DNA of 64,000 nt, from the NCBI RefSeq assembly GCF_902686445.1, contig NC_062213.1, forward strand, positions 138,778,491 to 138,842,490, given 5' to 3'. The stretch is from Sciurus carolinensis (lineage: Eukaryota > Chordata > Mammalia > Rodentia > Sciuridae). Made by a program: the position numbers and the translations under genes. The notes under the pieces were generated by a model. The model did not search any database and was not told the origin of the DNA. It saw only the letters and a program-made list of their open reading frames with translations. This document shows, in pieces, positions 22,991-35,147 of the stretch (position 1 is the stretch's first letter; each line of letters opens with the position of its first letter).

Positions 22991-23390
22991 TCATTTTCCA
23001 GGTTTTTGCTCTTCCATTTTATATCACCTGCCACCCCACTTTGTCACTGTACTTCATCCACTGTAGTCAAAAAGTCAAACACATTCCCACTTCAAGGATT
23101 TGCTTGTACATTTCCTCTGCTACGACGTTCTCCCCCAGATACCCATTGCCTTGCTTCCTTGCTACTCAGAGGTGACCTTTGGAGTTCTGTCTTCACCATC
23201 CTTATTCATGTCCCTAATACACTGCCTTATTTTTTATTATGGCACTTTTTGCCACTTGACATTATATTCACACTTGTTTGTTGACTTTCTTTCACCAAGG
23301 TAGGATGTAAGCACCTGGCTTATCACTAGCACTTGGAATAGAGTCTGGTGAATAACAGATACCCAGAAATATTCTTGGAACAAATGAATG
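22991..23390 (-). mobile_element. L2 LINE 3' region
   Basis: Reverse-orientation L2: a pyrimidine-rich body with 'GTTCTCCCCCAGATACCCA', 'GCACTTTTTGCCACTTGACATTATATTCACACTTG', 'AGGATGTAAGCACC', and the tail 'AAATATTCTTGGAACAAATGAATGAA'. The three overlapping frames at 22936-23303 are shadows of it. Confidence 0.75.
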
Positions 23391-23641
23391 AAAAGGACAC
23401 GTGCAAATGATTGAAAGAAGGGCATTTAATCATGGGTGATTAAAAGAGTGGACTAACCCTATAATAATGTCAATCATATTACAATACAAAATACTGAGGT
23501 TTATTTTACATATTAAGAACTGATAGAAAAGACAAAAACCCACACAATTCCTTAATTGTTTTTGCTTCTGTGTTATCTGTCAAGGAAATTAATCTTCAGC
23601 TATCTATGATAAGACTGAAATTGTACAGAGAAAGTTGAGCC
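23391..23641. other. Noncoding DNA
   Basis: Short unique stretch between the L2 and ID elements. Nothing recognised. Confidence 0.5.
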
Positions 23642-23656
23642 AAGAATGACAAAGAG

Positions 23657-23792
23657 GGGCAGGGGTTGTGACTCAGTGGTAGAGCAGTTGCCTGGTATGT
23701 GTGAGGCACTGGTTCGATTCTCAGCACGACAGAAAAATGAATAAATAAAATAAAGGTATTCTGTCCATTTACAACTAAAAACAATTTTAAAA
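23657..23792 (+). mobile_element. Squirrel-type ID SINE with AAATAAA tail
   Basis: The tRNA-Ala-derived body 'GGGGTTGTGACTCAGTGGTAGAGCAGTTGCCTGG' (A box) and 'GGTTCGATTCTCAGCACGAC' (B box) is followed by ATAAATAAAATAAAGG and 'CCATTTACAACTAAAAA'. Imperfect 15-bp target duplications flank it at 23642-23656 and 23793-23807 (13 of 15 match). The tail type is typical of sciurid genomes. Confidence 0.9.
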
Positions 23793-23827
23793 AAGGATGA
23801 CAAAAAGATTTTAAGAAAACCTACACA

Positions 23828-23881
23828 TTCTAAATAACGTTGCACCTCTAAATAACGTTGCACCTCTAAATAACGTTGCAC
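23828..23881 (+). repeat. Three tandem 18-bp units with an AACGTT core
   Basis: Units at 23828-23845, 23846-23863 and 23864-23881 are CTCTAAATAACGTTGCAC, the first with one change. Each has a CpG inside the palindrome AACGTT. Because 18 is divisible by three, an open frame on the minus strand reads VQRYLE three times, but no gene surrounds it. Confidence 0.97.
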
Positions 23882-24544
23882 AGGAGTTCGTACTCCAGAT
23901 GTCATTGTCCCTGTGTCCATCAGACCTGCCAGGAACCCAAAGACTGGCTGAATGAGAGCTAAAGAAAAAAAGCAGAATACATGAGAGCTTAACGAAGACC
24001 TACTTCTATCAGCAGTGATGCCAGATGAATATCCAGGGCCCCTCTATACAAGAAATATAGTAATGTCTAATTCTGGATGTGACTCTGATGATGACAAGCA
24101 GTACTAAGGTGATTGATCAGGGCATGGCAACAGAGCATAACCTAGATCATGCTGCTGTATAAAATTAGTAACATATATATCAGAAGGAGGACACAGTTTT
24201 TGAGTGATAAAAATGTGTTTTGTACCCCCAACCTGGGGATTTGTGCCAGTCTCAGTCCTAATTAAAATTGGTCAGAGTTCTTTTATTACTCGGGGCACAA
24301 AATTTGTTATAGGATCACAAGCTACAGATAAAGTTCACGGGTTGGAAAGTATAGGACTTAGCTATTGTTGTCTCAGGGCCTATTCGAGCTGATCCTGCCC
24401 ATCACTGGATATTATTTTACCACATCCGAGATGGAGAACTTCTTGATAAATTATGGAGGAATTGGAAGATTAGAAACATCAAAATCCATTTTCATAGTTT
24501 AAAAATGGGAAAAAAGGTCATTTATTGAACCACAGATTCCTTCA
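23882..24544. other. Unique noncoding DNA
   Basis: Contains short frames only. A 40-codon plus-strand frame around 23987-24106 ends '...CDSDDDKQY' but I do not recognise it, and it has no continuation. Confidence 0.4.
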
Positions 24545-24660
24545 TTTAACCTACATTTATTGGGTGCATGCTGGATGCTGGGCTCTCAGGACACAGGGAA
24601 GTTATGGCGACCTGCTCTCACAGAGTTTTCAATAGACTAAATCAAAATATAAGTTCTAGA
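24545..24660 (+). repeat. Ancient mammalian repeat fragment
   Basis: 'CATTTATTGGGTGCATGCTGGATGCTGGGCTCTCAGGACACAGGGAAG' then 'CTCACAGAGTTTTCAATAG' fits the 5' part of the old repeat also seen at 8285 and 47925. Confidence 0.45.
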
Positions 24661-25539
24661 CATTGTTGTCAATTCCAGGCAAAAATATAGGTCAACCACT
24701 GAACAGATGGAGGAACTTACTAAAAGCAGGACATGCTAATCTGATTCTTTCTTTCAGAGCACTTTACTGGAAGATCTTAGAAACGTATTATTTTATTTTG
24801 ACTTTTGCCAGCTGTATCATAGCTTAGATTGAGAAGATACAAAGGCTGACGGGAAGTAACATTAGGTAGTGTTGTAGCAAGTTGAACAACTATATCCAAA
24901 TATTTCAGATGAGTTAATCAATATTAATGTGGTGGCAAGTTTATAATATTTCTATTTTCAAACATGTTCTGTGTAACATTCTGTTAATAGTCTGCTTGAA
25001 AATATGAAAGGTGTGATTTTCACATATGCTAATAAGATGAGGCTGGGAAGAATATCAAATATTCGATGCAGGGAGACATCAAGAGATGAATTAGAAGACC
25101 TATTTCTCATATATTGTTGGCCTCCATCATAAGTTTTTTTCAATATCGTGCAACAGGTTTGGCAAATGTTTCTTTCAGGACCATCTCTGGATAGATTCCT
25201 GTCCATCATAAAAGACCCTTGTGTAGAAGTTCTGCAGTATAGTAGTATAGATAAAGATACTGAGAAGCTGAAGGGTAAGCAGAATCTAAGAAGACGAGTT
25301 TTATCAGATTTAATTATAAGGTAATGTGTATGAGTTTGAATAAAATTTAAGTGGGTTTTAATGATTTAAGTGGGTTTAATGATGTAGAATTAGAGAAAGG
25401 GGACTGAGGTAGAGAAGTAGCCTGGCAACAACCTCTACTTATAGAAGTAGTCAGGAGATCTCAGCCAAAAACTCACATGAGATACATTCACTCAGGAGCT
25501 AATGCCATTTTAGTTTACCAAGATGAAGTTACAGTGTGT
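24661..25539. other. Unique noncoding DNA
   Basis: No repeat or gene recognised. The 83-codon minus frame at 24958-25209 is unremarkable. Confidence 0.45.
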
Positions 25540-25852
25540 GAACTAATCCATCTTAGTTTGAATGAACTGATTGGATGGTAACTGTGGGCAGCTAGGGCAT
25601 GGCGGGATCACTGGGGCATGCCCAGGAAAAACACCCACCAACACCCCTGCTTCCTGATTCTGCCATAGTGGAACAATTTTCCTCTGCTGGGCCCCATGAT
25701 GTGCTGCCTCACTTTGGGCCCATAGCAATGGACTTGGCAGAGCATGGACTGAGACCCTTAAGAACATGAGCCCCAAATAAACTTTCCTCCTCTAGGTTGT
25801 TCTTGTCATGTATTTTGATCACAGTAATGAAAAGCTGACCAACACTCCTATA
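25540..25852 (+). mobile_element. MaLR-type LTR, partial
   Basis: It holds 'TTTCCTCTGCTGGGCCCCATGATGTGCTGCCTCACTTTGGGCCC', 'GCATGGACTGAGACCCTTAAGAACATGAGCCCCAAATAAACTTTCCTCCTC' with an AATAAA, and an end resembling 'CACAGTAATGAAAAGCTGACCAACAC'. These match the 3' half of the LTRs at 35671 and 37532. Confidence 0.75.
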
Positions 25853-27900
25853 AAACCTCTTCACCCCAAAGCTCATAAAGTGGCATTTATTTTTTGTGAA
25901 TGCACCTTGGTTCAGACTCTGACCCTCACCCTGGCTACCCTAAGAACTTAAATCCATCTTTGTCTTAAATGTAACCAGACCTTGATCTCCTGAGCCACAT
26001 GAAAAAAAAATTGTGGGAACTTATGATGGTTATTTTGGTTTTGGTCATCAAATAATCTCTTCTACCTTTCCACCAGCCTGTTTTTTTTGTTTGATTGTTT
26101 GGGGGGGTTGTTTGTTTTGAGCGGGATAACTCTCTCATATTGTGTTGTCTTTGTGATACAGTGAATTTTGGTACCTGCCATTCCACCATCATAGGTGAAG
26201 AGGCTCCTCTTGCCATATCCTTCATCTGTTGTGGTCAGGAACAGTTATGTGACTGAACATAGCCAATTAGATTGTCTCTTTTTGATTTAGATTTTCAGCA
26301 TATGATAAGACAGAGGATACATATGGAAGTCCAGCATTCTTGTTGTTGTCTCTGCCCAGATTCCCCCAGACCTAAGACCATCCAGTATCTTGACTTATGG
26401 TCTAAGTCAAGACTGGATTCTCTGGTCTTCTGGTTTGAGCTTCCAATAAATTCTCTTTTCATTTCATCAAAGTTAATTTATATTGATTTCATGCAAAGAG
26501 CCCCCAAGTGCTATGAATTTATACATAAAACCTGTAATGTACAAATTTACAAAAATACTGGAAGCTCATTGGGCAGGTGGTCTCTTTCTATGGGACACCC
26601 CCATAAGAAGCTAGAATATCAGAATATTTCTTGATGAGCATAAAATCAGAACAAGGGGATTTATGCATGAGTGAACTGTTTCATTAGATGACTTTGTGAT
26701 TGTGGTATTCTCCTCAGTATACAGACCTGTCATCCTGCATACAACACGCATGTTGACCTGACAGGATATGCTCTTTCCCAACAATGTTTGATGAGCACAC
26801 CCCGTGAGCTCCCTCTGTGACTCTTCTTTTTCTTTGCTTTGAAATGAATGATCCAATTTAGATCTGCTTCTTCTTTCACTCAAGTTCCTGACAATCCAGG
26901 TAGGCCTCAGAACCCATTCATTTAAGTAAATTGTGTATTCATTCCCCTGGTTTGAGAAGAGTAACCTTATCTCTATCCTTGAACACTCTCAAAGTGTCCT
27001 TGACTCTTCTTCTCTTCTTTATATTTCTCACCTTTACTTGGATTTCCCAGGTCACCTAACTCAGGAAATTTTTCTTCATTTTGGCATGAAATGGCAACAA
27101 TTTCAGCACCTTTGATTATCGTATAATCCTCAAATGACCCCTGTTGAAACTTTTTTCGATGAAGATGTGGCTTTTTCCTGGTGCAGACAGTTGGCATTTG
27201 ACATTTAATTGGAGTCTATCTAGGATAAAATTAAAAGTTAGCTGTCCTACAAAGATTACCAAGTCTATGTACCACTATTCAGGGATATTCCTAAGAAAAA
27301 TGTTAAAATTCACCAGTATTTAGGGTGATGTGTTTTGTCTTGGACATGATACAATGAGTTAGTGGAATTGCAATTTCTTTAGGGTCAAGTTGGGTCAGAT
27401 TGATTTTGTTTTTCCTTTGCAGAATGTTTGCCTGGAAAGCCAGATATGCTAGATCCAGTTTCACTAATGACTTTTCCACATTACCTAATTGGCCTGTAAT
27501 TGGCCTGCTGTTTGTTAGAGGTTGTACAATATGAGCCAGTCTCAAGTTGTAGATATTTACACAAGAACTAGCACACTTACTGACCTGAGCTCTTCTCACA
27601 TAACAAGAAAAAGGATTCTCAATTTTACCAAATCAATTAGAGAATTAGAGTATGAAGAGTCAATTTACAAATGATTGATCTCTTCGGTATAGAGAGTTTA
27701 GCCATGCATTTAGATCAATATCCAAATGACATCTATTTGAGATGCTAACACTATGAATTTTAGTTTCTCTGTGACATAAAATATTCAGGCATATCAACAC
27801 ATGAATATTGATTTAATCAGATAAGAATTCACTTTACAGGGGAAAAATAAAGAGACTAGTGACAATGTGTCAAATAGAAAGTCAAATCACAAAGGTATGT
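25853..27900. other. Unique noncoding DNA with degraded frames
   Basis: About 2 kb. The longest frames are 26272-26634 (plus, 120 codons) and 27303-27599 (minus, 98 codons). The second includes LDPKEIAIPLTH, faintly reminiscent of the region between reverse transcriptase and RNase H in retroviral pol, but flanking frames do not support a provirus. No assignment made. Confidence 0.35.
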
Positions 27901-27902
27901 TC

Positions 27903-28060
27903 TAAAGAGAAGTAGGTTAGAATTTTATCTTCACCCCTTATTAGTTGTGTGATCTCAAACAAGCTGCTTACGTTTTCTAAACTTTATTGTCTATAGACTA
28001 GGGATACCAATAATATTGCTAGTATGTTTTGTACCAACAATAAGACTGTCCTAGCAGTGA
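27903..28060 (+). repeat. MIR SINE
   Basis: 'TTATTAGTTGTGTGATCTCAAACAAGCTGCTTACGTTTTCTAAACTTTATTGTCTATAGACTAGGGATACCAATAAT' follows the MIR core order. Confidence 0.7.
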
Positions 28061-31000
28061 TATTGTCTGAAGAAAGATTCTGAGACTGTTGTTGGGAGTA
28101 GCAGCATTTTTTGTTGCCCCATATGACATCCCTTTATTAATCTTTTTACTGGATATAACAGATGTTGAATTGAATTATTTCTTTTTCTCAGATTTGCAGA
28201 GCTCCCCCCCATCCCCCAATGAGAACAGTAAGCTTCCTTTCTAAATACAGGCTCTAAAAAGAAAAAAAAAAAAAAAAATCATTGCAGGATCTATGTAAGA
28301 GGTGGCAGACCTAGTCCTGCTATTATCCCCTTCATTCTATAAGGAAGTCAAGGGAAGCAATCAGAGATGTTGTCAGCTAGCAGACAGTACAGTCTTGGGA
28401 CACCGCCGCCTCTCATACACAAAATCAAGTAAGAGGAGGTCTAAGGGAGTCTTTTACATTCGTAAGAATGGCTGAAAAAAGAGAGTGGTTTCTTCTCTTC
28501 AGATGGACATCTCTGTGAGAAATGGGTAAGGGATATGCGTATGGGGAAAAGAAGTTGACACGAGATGACAGGAAGAGAAAGGCACGGAAAAATTACCTAC
28601 AATCCTACTACTTTTTGGCCTAGCAGGTTTTCTGAGTTTCTTTTGGACTGTCAGGACTCTTTATTGGAGCTGCTTGAGCTCAAATCATCTGGCCAGCATC
28701 CAGACCCTGTTACATGAAAGGACACCAACACCAGGGAGGTTATGGTGGGTCACACCAGGAGCAGATTTAGAGAACATTGGAAAAAATCATGTCAGAGAGC
28801 ACCTCCCTTGAGAAGAATGGAAGTTGTTCAGACCAAACCTTGCAGTGTTCAGATTGTTCAATACACAAATGGCACTCTTTCTTCTTAGATTCTGATCTGC
28901 AATTACAACAGGATCACAATAATGGTGACCCAATTTCCCTAAACCCTTCCTGTCAATTAAAGTACCCTGTATTTTCTTAAGTCCTTTGTTACAGCAGATC
29001 TCCACATATTCACCTAGGTATTTCTGCTCTATCACTCTCAGCATAGGCCAAAATGCTCCCAGGTATCTGTGGAATTATCTTGTGCTATTTCCAAGTGGTT
29101 AGTTTCCATTGTTCTTTAGTCCTGCTCTGGTGGTCTTTGCATGAAAGTGATAAAATATGCTCTTCTAATCTCTCTTGCTTTATTCCCTTCTATCTCTAGT
29201 AGCTTGATGCTTCCCTGTGACATAAAGTATTTTTTATGAGCATATTTCTTTGAAGATGTCACCAAACCGAGAAGTACTATCATTCCCTAGGACTCAACAT
29301 CTGGGTCCTGGATCAACTGTTTAGTCTCTAGCTTCTTCTTGTTTTTTTGGATAGCTCATTTCTCCTCCATTAGAGCATCAGTGTCCCATCACAGTATCCT
29401 TCATCTTCCTTCACCCATAGTGTCCACAGAGGCACTCTGCCTGATCTGTGGGAAACATCTTTCCTCAGAAGTCTAGGGATCTTAGCCCTGGAAATCAGGT
29501 AGGTGTCAATTTCAGTATTTTTCAACACTTCCCTGATTGCTTGAGTCTTCCTGCAAGGGAGAGCTGGCTGGCCTTCTTGCCAACCTCTGGGATGATTAAA
29601 GTCCATTGGAATTTGCAGTGTTATTCAGTATAGGACTTGGTTTTGGCACCTACTCATAGAGCAAAGGATTCTTACAGGTGATGCTAATGGGGTAAAAGAT
29701 CTTAAGAAGAGGAAATATGCTCATAATATTTCAAAAAATTCAGTTTCTTTTCTCTGATGAATCATATCTTCATAATCCAGCTTTACCATGTTGGCAAATC
29801 TTGAGGCTTTGCTTTCTAAATGCTTTCAGAAATGCCAGTAACTACAGGTGATTATTAACAACCATACACATTATTTTGCAATATAATGAGTAGTTACAGG
29901 GTTTAATAAAAGGGAAAGGGCCAAGTAAAACATTTTGACAAGAATGGGGAAATGGAGCATTTAACAGGATTTGTTTTCAAGCTGTTATTTAGGAGATTTA
30001 CATAAATCTTCTTAAGTACTCCAATTTTTGAGCCCTAAGTGTGCCTTAGTTAGTTTTAGGATTTTTTTAAAAATGAGTAAGTGAAAACTGTCCTAGTTAC
30101 TGGGTGTGATGAAGTCTTCCCTCTCAAGTTCACAGAAGGTTTTTACCATGAAATCTGTGAAAGATGCTTTCACACTAATTATACTACTTAAAAAGCCATC
30201 TCTAGTTCTTGGGCTTTTTTTTTTTTTTTTTTTTTAGCCAATGACAGTATTTTTAGTATTTGACCATTTTGAGATCAAAGTCCACATCCTGGGTCAGGCT
30301 AATTTAGGCAGATTATTTCACTGCTTCATAATCAAAGGTACATTACTCAACTGTGAGTTCCAGCTTCCTGTCATAGAAGCCCCAAGAGTATATCTGTCAA
30401 ACATGGAAAAATATTTACATTAACTGGGGCAATGCAATAGTGTCTGGCCCAAGAGGACCTGCTTACCCTGGGTATGTATGGATTGTCCTCTGAAAGACCT
30501 CCAGGCATAGAGGTTCCATAACCTTCTGGAGTCATCCTCACCATCTAGAAACGTCCTCTGTGCATTTGAGGGTTTCCTTTCCTAATTTAATTTTTTTTCT
30601 CCCAGTGGAGACAAGGAACAGCTGGTCCATATCTGTATAGAATTCCTTTATTCATGATAGTCCTACCCTCCCCTTACTCTGATTAAAAAAAGGAAATACT
30701 AATTTCTTTATTTAAAATATTCCTTAATTAATTAAAAACTGAAATCCCAGTTCTTTAAGAGTTTAGTAAAATTTGCTCCTTACTGAAACCATAGGGAACA
30801 CATTGCTTTGAAAAATGTCATTTGCCACTACATAAAATTTCAAATCTCTTAATACCAAACATGTATTTAGAGGAGTAGTTTTCTGACAAAAGCACCCTCT
30901 TCATGGACACTTAAGTAGGTAGATGTGATCCATGTGTATTTTACCAGAAGCTGTGGCTTCTCAAGATGGCCTCAGAGGTCTTTCAGAACACTGCTCTGTC

Positions 31001-31589
31001 AGTCATTTTCCAGGCTTCCACATTTATAGAACAATTTACCAAGCGTGACCATGCCATTTTAATAATACTTTGAACTGTTTGATGAGACCAGTGTTAGATA
31101 ATTCATTTAAATAATAGTGAAATGCTGAAAGACCAATTAGGAAAACAGTAAATTCATGTCTAATCTTTCCAAGTTATCCAAACTTCAATAATTTTGTAGT
31201 TGCTTCATGTAAAAGTGAAGTTTCTAAAAGACATACTTTGGTTCGCAATAGCTCGATGTTCACAGCTGTGCAAGCTGGCTTTCTTCATATTTCTCAATTT
31301 ATGACCATTCAATGAGAAGAATGTTATTTCATATCTGGAGACATTTTAATAAAGCCTTCAGCCTTCATGTCCTTTCTCCAAATTTTTAACAGATGACAGT
31401 GTATCATTCTTGATTCTTAAAAGGAAAACTTGCTTTAAGCAGTATGGAAAACATGAAGTTAATATAAAACAGTGATGTGTGTTTCTATGCCAGAGGCTGG
31501 AGACAGAAAAATATTGCAACCACATTAATGGTGGATTCATGTGCTTTTACTGAAATGTCCTATTTCTAATAATACAATTAATGCAGTTG
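28061..31589. other. Long unique noncoding stretch
   Basis: About 3.5 kb with no transposable element that I can name. It contains A- and T-runs at about 28262-28279 and 30218-30236. Frames at 28777-29044 and 29370-29633 overlap on opposite strands and lack domains. Slow-evolving noncoding sequence or very old repeats are both possible. Confidence 0.4.
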
Positions 31590-31820
31590 TAACTTATTGA
31601 AGGGCTCTTATGTGTTGATCATGGTGCTCAACCCTTCATATTTTACAACTCTAAGAGATAGTTATTACTTTCTCTACTTAGAGCTCTATTAAATAACTGA
31701 ACTTTCTTCAAGAGGATGAGTGACTTGTCCAAGGTCATTGTTTTAATAGGTGGCTGAGCTAATATTTGAGTTCATGCTATCTGACTCCAAAGTCATGCTT
31801 TTAAGCCATCAGAGGACTTT
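31590..31820 (-). repeat. MIR-family SINE
   Basis: 'GATGAGTGACTTGTCCAAGGTCATTGTTTTAATAGGTGGCTGAGCTAATATTTGAGTTCATGCTATCTGACTCCAAAGTCATGCTT' is the reverse-orientation MIR motif order ('aagtgacttgcccaaggtcacacagct...'). Confidence 0.75.
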
Positions 31821-33884
31821 ATTTTCCACTACAGAAATATGCCATTCATTTTGTCCTGAGGTCTTTAAAATCTCAAAGTTTCCCATTTTAAAACCACAAA
31901 GTCACATGCAAGCAGTTTAAAAGGATGTTGAGCTCAGCATCCTGAATGCAAAGACTTGTCTTCCTCAGAGATTAAGTCTTGTCACCTGTATTTCAGAGAC
32001 AAATATTGGTTGCAGCAATTACATATCTCCATTAGCAGAACTCAGGGAACAATACCTTATTCTAAAGCTTTTTTTTTTTTTTTTAACTGCTTGGAAGGAG
32101 ACTGCCTTTTCCATTTATTAAAAAAAAAGTTAAGTCTTTACCTAATTTATGTGGAATTGCTTATTCCCATTCTGTATTCTATGTAGTGTTGACTTTGCTC
32201 ACTAATTCAATTTCTCTTGTCCCAGGAATGCTTCCTGATTGAGCAACTTGAATGGGCACCATGACATATGGGCACCTCACATAACCCCAATCTGTGTGGA
32301 AGATGACTAAAAGAGGACATGAGTGATTCATATATACTGCCTGTCTAAAGACTTTGAGCCTCTTTTTTCCTATGGGAATTTTTTTGTGTGTGCATGACCA
32401 AAAATCATTTAAGTCCTATGATTCATCCCAGTTGAAAACTAATAGAATTATCTTCAGCTTTTTGTACCTATAGTTTATTGGGCAGAAAGTTTTCACTCTT
32501 TCCAAATAATGCAATCAGAACAAAACTAAATCATTGAGATATTATTTTATGATATCTGTTAGTCCAATTATGAAAAACTCTGAAGGTTAGAAATTGTCCT
32601 TATTACTTATAAAATTTTGAAATTTCAAATTCCAGCACAATGAGAATCAGAAATTGCCCATGATTTAAATTGATATTGGATTTTAAACATTGAAATTACA
32701 TAGATTTTCCCAAATCTTGTTCAATTTATAGATAGTATTATTATTAAAATTTTGCATTTTTAAATAATTAAGAACTATAAATTTGAGGAGCAGTTGTTCA
32801 AGTATTTGATTGACTTCACAAAATAATTTATCTTTAAGCAGTCAGTCTCATTTACAGATGTGGCTATTTTAAATTGCAGCTATAAATGTAATACATTCAT
32901 TGTTCTTTTTAAGCTTTTCAAGTACTTGACCAGACAAGTTCATGTCTCTAATGAGTAAAACTCTCTTGAGAATTTAAATGTCACTCAAGTGTAATAAATT
33001 ATTAAACTTATAAATATAATAAATCTAGTTCTTTTAAACCTTCTAATTCTGTTTACAAACTTAGTAAAAAATCCTGCACCTTCAACTTGAAATCACAAGT
33101 CAATTACATATTTTAAATTGGAATCACAAGGCTAATCTGTCAGAATCTCTAATATGCCAATTCTAAATCTTTATAAACAGTTTAAATACTGAATATACAC
33201 AGATTGTCCCAATGATTAAAAGCCTATTCCTGAACTTGACACAAAAGTATTAATACTTCATCATCTTTATAATTAATTCTAAACCATCCTGGATTTGGAG
33301 AGACACTCACTAAGAGAATACTTTTATCATCTCATATGTGGAATCTGGAGCTTTGCACATGTGGGGTGATTCTTTTTATCTTGGTTATGGACACCTGGAG
33401 CCCTTTTAATAGTTGCTATGGATGTATCCAAGCTATGTGCTTTAGATAGGCTTTGTTTTACAACCCTTTCGTCTTGGGTTCAAGATACATTTTTATCAAG
33501 TTGCTTTAGCTGATTTGGGCATGGGCCAGTCTTAACACCCCCAACCAGGTTATAACTAACTGTTAGTACTGTGCTCTTTATTCTCAGTTTCCCAATTAAA
33601 TTCTAAAATTTTCCATAGTTTTCCTGACTCTCTGGGCCATAACACTTATGCATGTTAATGACATCTTTTTGGATTCTGTGTATTTTTTATACTTGTAGAG
33701 ATGTGCTAATGACAGATACATTTTGGGGGAAAATGTATTACAAATTGGAAACTTTTGGTAAATTCTTAATCAAGGATGAATGGAGAAGACCATTAAAGAA
33801 CCCTTTATTTTTTCAGTGTCTGTATGAATAAATTTGTTTTTATTTTTCACAATAAAAATATTGTGAGTGAAATAGTCAAACTTT
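31821..33884. other. Unique AT-rich DNA with a CAAGT-site cluster
   Basis: About 2 kb of AT-rich sequence without named repeats. The subregion 32795-33105 is described separately. No coding evidence; the frame at 31956-32186 includes a poly-Phe run from a T-tract. Confidence 0.45.
32795..33105. promoter_or_regulatory. Candidate regulatory cluster of CAAGT half-sites (hypothesis)
   Basis: TCAAGT at 32798-32803, the perfect 12-bp palindrome TCAAGTACTTGA at 32918-32929, CAAGTT at 32935-32940, CACTCAAGTG at 32982-32991, ACTTGA at 33085-33090 and CAAGTC at 33096-33101. The core T(C/T)AAGTG is the DNA site preferred by NKX2-class homeodomain proteins. Clustering in AT-rich DNA can arise by chance, so this is only a candidate. 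Confidence 0.2.
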
Positions 33885-33992
33885 AAAACAGGTATCTTTC
33901 AACAAAATTTTTCAGATATGATACCCAAAGCATCAGCAACAAAATTAAAAAGCAGATATATTGGACTTAATCAAAATTAACAACTTTTGTGG
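33885..33992 (+). mobile_element. L1 ORF2 fragment
   Basis: 'TTCAGATATGATACCCAAAGCATCAGCAACAAAATTAAAAAGCAGATATATTGGACTTAATCAAAATTAACAACTTTTGTG' is a fragment from near the end of L1 ORF2. It stops where the HAL1-like element starts. Confidence 0.75.
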
Positions 33993-34066
33993 ATAGATTG
34001 GCAAGATGACTAAATAGAGATGCTCAGTGCTTGCCTCTTCCTTTACAATAAAGGACTATACCAATT

Positions 34067-34285
34067 GGGCGCAGTGGTGCACACCTGTAATCCCAGCGGC
34101 TCAGGAGGCTGAGGCAGGAGGATCACAAGTTCAAAGCCAACCTCAGCAAAAGTGAGGCACTGAGCAACTCAGTGAGACCCTATCTCTAAATAAAATACAA
34201 AAATGGGCTGGGGATGTGGCTCAGTGGTCAAGTGCTCCTGAGTTCAATTCCCAGGACCCCAAAACACCCAAAAAACAAAAACAAA
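34067..34285 (+). mobile_element. MEN (B1+ID) composite SINE, full length
   Basis: The B1 half at 34067-34203 carries 'GGGCGCAGTGGTGCACACCTGTAATCCCAGC' and 'GGAGGCTGAGGCAGGAGGATCAC'. A short A-rich linker (CTAAATAAAATACAAAAAT) leads to the ID half from 34205, 'GGGCTGGGGATGTGGCTCAGTGG', with B box 'GAGTTCAATTCCCAGG'. An A/C-rich tail ends it. This is the best-preserved copy here and the strongest single pointer to a sciurid genome. Confidence 0.95.
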
Positions 34286-35147
34286 TAGACAAATAGCTAC
34301 CATTTGAGTGGTGAAGGGAGAGCCCTGGAACCCAGCAAGGGAGAGATGGGAACCCCATAAAACATGACAACCTGGAGTGGTGGCATGGAGAACGAAGTAA
34401 AAGAACCAGCAACTGTAACCATAGTTCCCCAGCTAGGAGGACTCCCCACTGCAAGGGTAAGGGTGAAGAGGTGAGGCCCAGAAAACCCCATCCTCATGGA
34501 TGTTAGCTACCCTAGCTATAGGAGAGTTTCAGTGGCTTGGAACCCAGTCAGGAGGCTAATTGGAAGTGCAATTTTGCTTCACAAGAGAAACTTGTCTTAT
34601 ATCCCTCTCAATCCCCAGGGCACAGGTTACTGCAGCAACTCACTCTTTTGGGGGTGGAGCTATGCTGAAGACCTGCCATCAGCTCTGCTTCACCACTGGG
34701 CTTGAGGGCATGCATATCATGCTCCACACCATCCACTGCTACTGTGGCTAGCCTGCAGTCAGCCTGAGCTGCCCACTGGGCCTGAGGATACATGTTTTAG
34801 GTCCTTACTGCCTGCCCCTAACATGTTCATGATGTGAGCCTCTGCTTGGCTCCAGTGCATGTCCACCTCATCCCCATGTCCCATGATTAACACTTCACCC
34901 ATACTCTTGTGTGCATCAACGCACATGAGCTACTAGATTACTCCTTTCTCTGTGTGGTCCTTAATGACAGAAAGATGATCTAAACCCAGTACTGCATGCC
35001 CAAAGTCATCAAATATAGTCAAAGAAGTCATAGGAAAATTACACTACAATGACCAACTGGAACAAAAGCTAATATAGTATATCAAACCAAACAGCCTAAG
35101 ACCGCATTATATGAGAAAGTCACTTGCTATAAAACCAATAGTGTCAA

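Noticed and set aside
23828..23881. Three regularly spaced repeats as a CRISPR-like array
   Set aside because: The units are directly contiguous with no spacers and the genome is mammalian. This is a small tandem repeat.
23987..24106. Short plus-strand frame ending CDSDDDKQY as a possible protein C terminus
   Set aside because: It has no upstream extension, splice structure or recognisable family. It is too short to distinguish from chance.
26272..26634. 120-codon plus-strand frame
   Set aside because: Same reasoning: no recognisable motif, and no sign of splice sites or a promoter.
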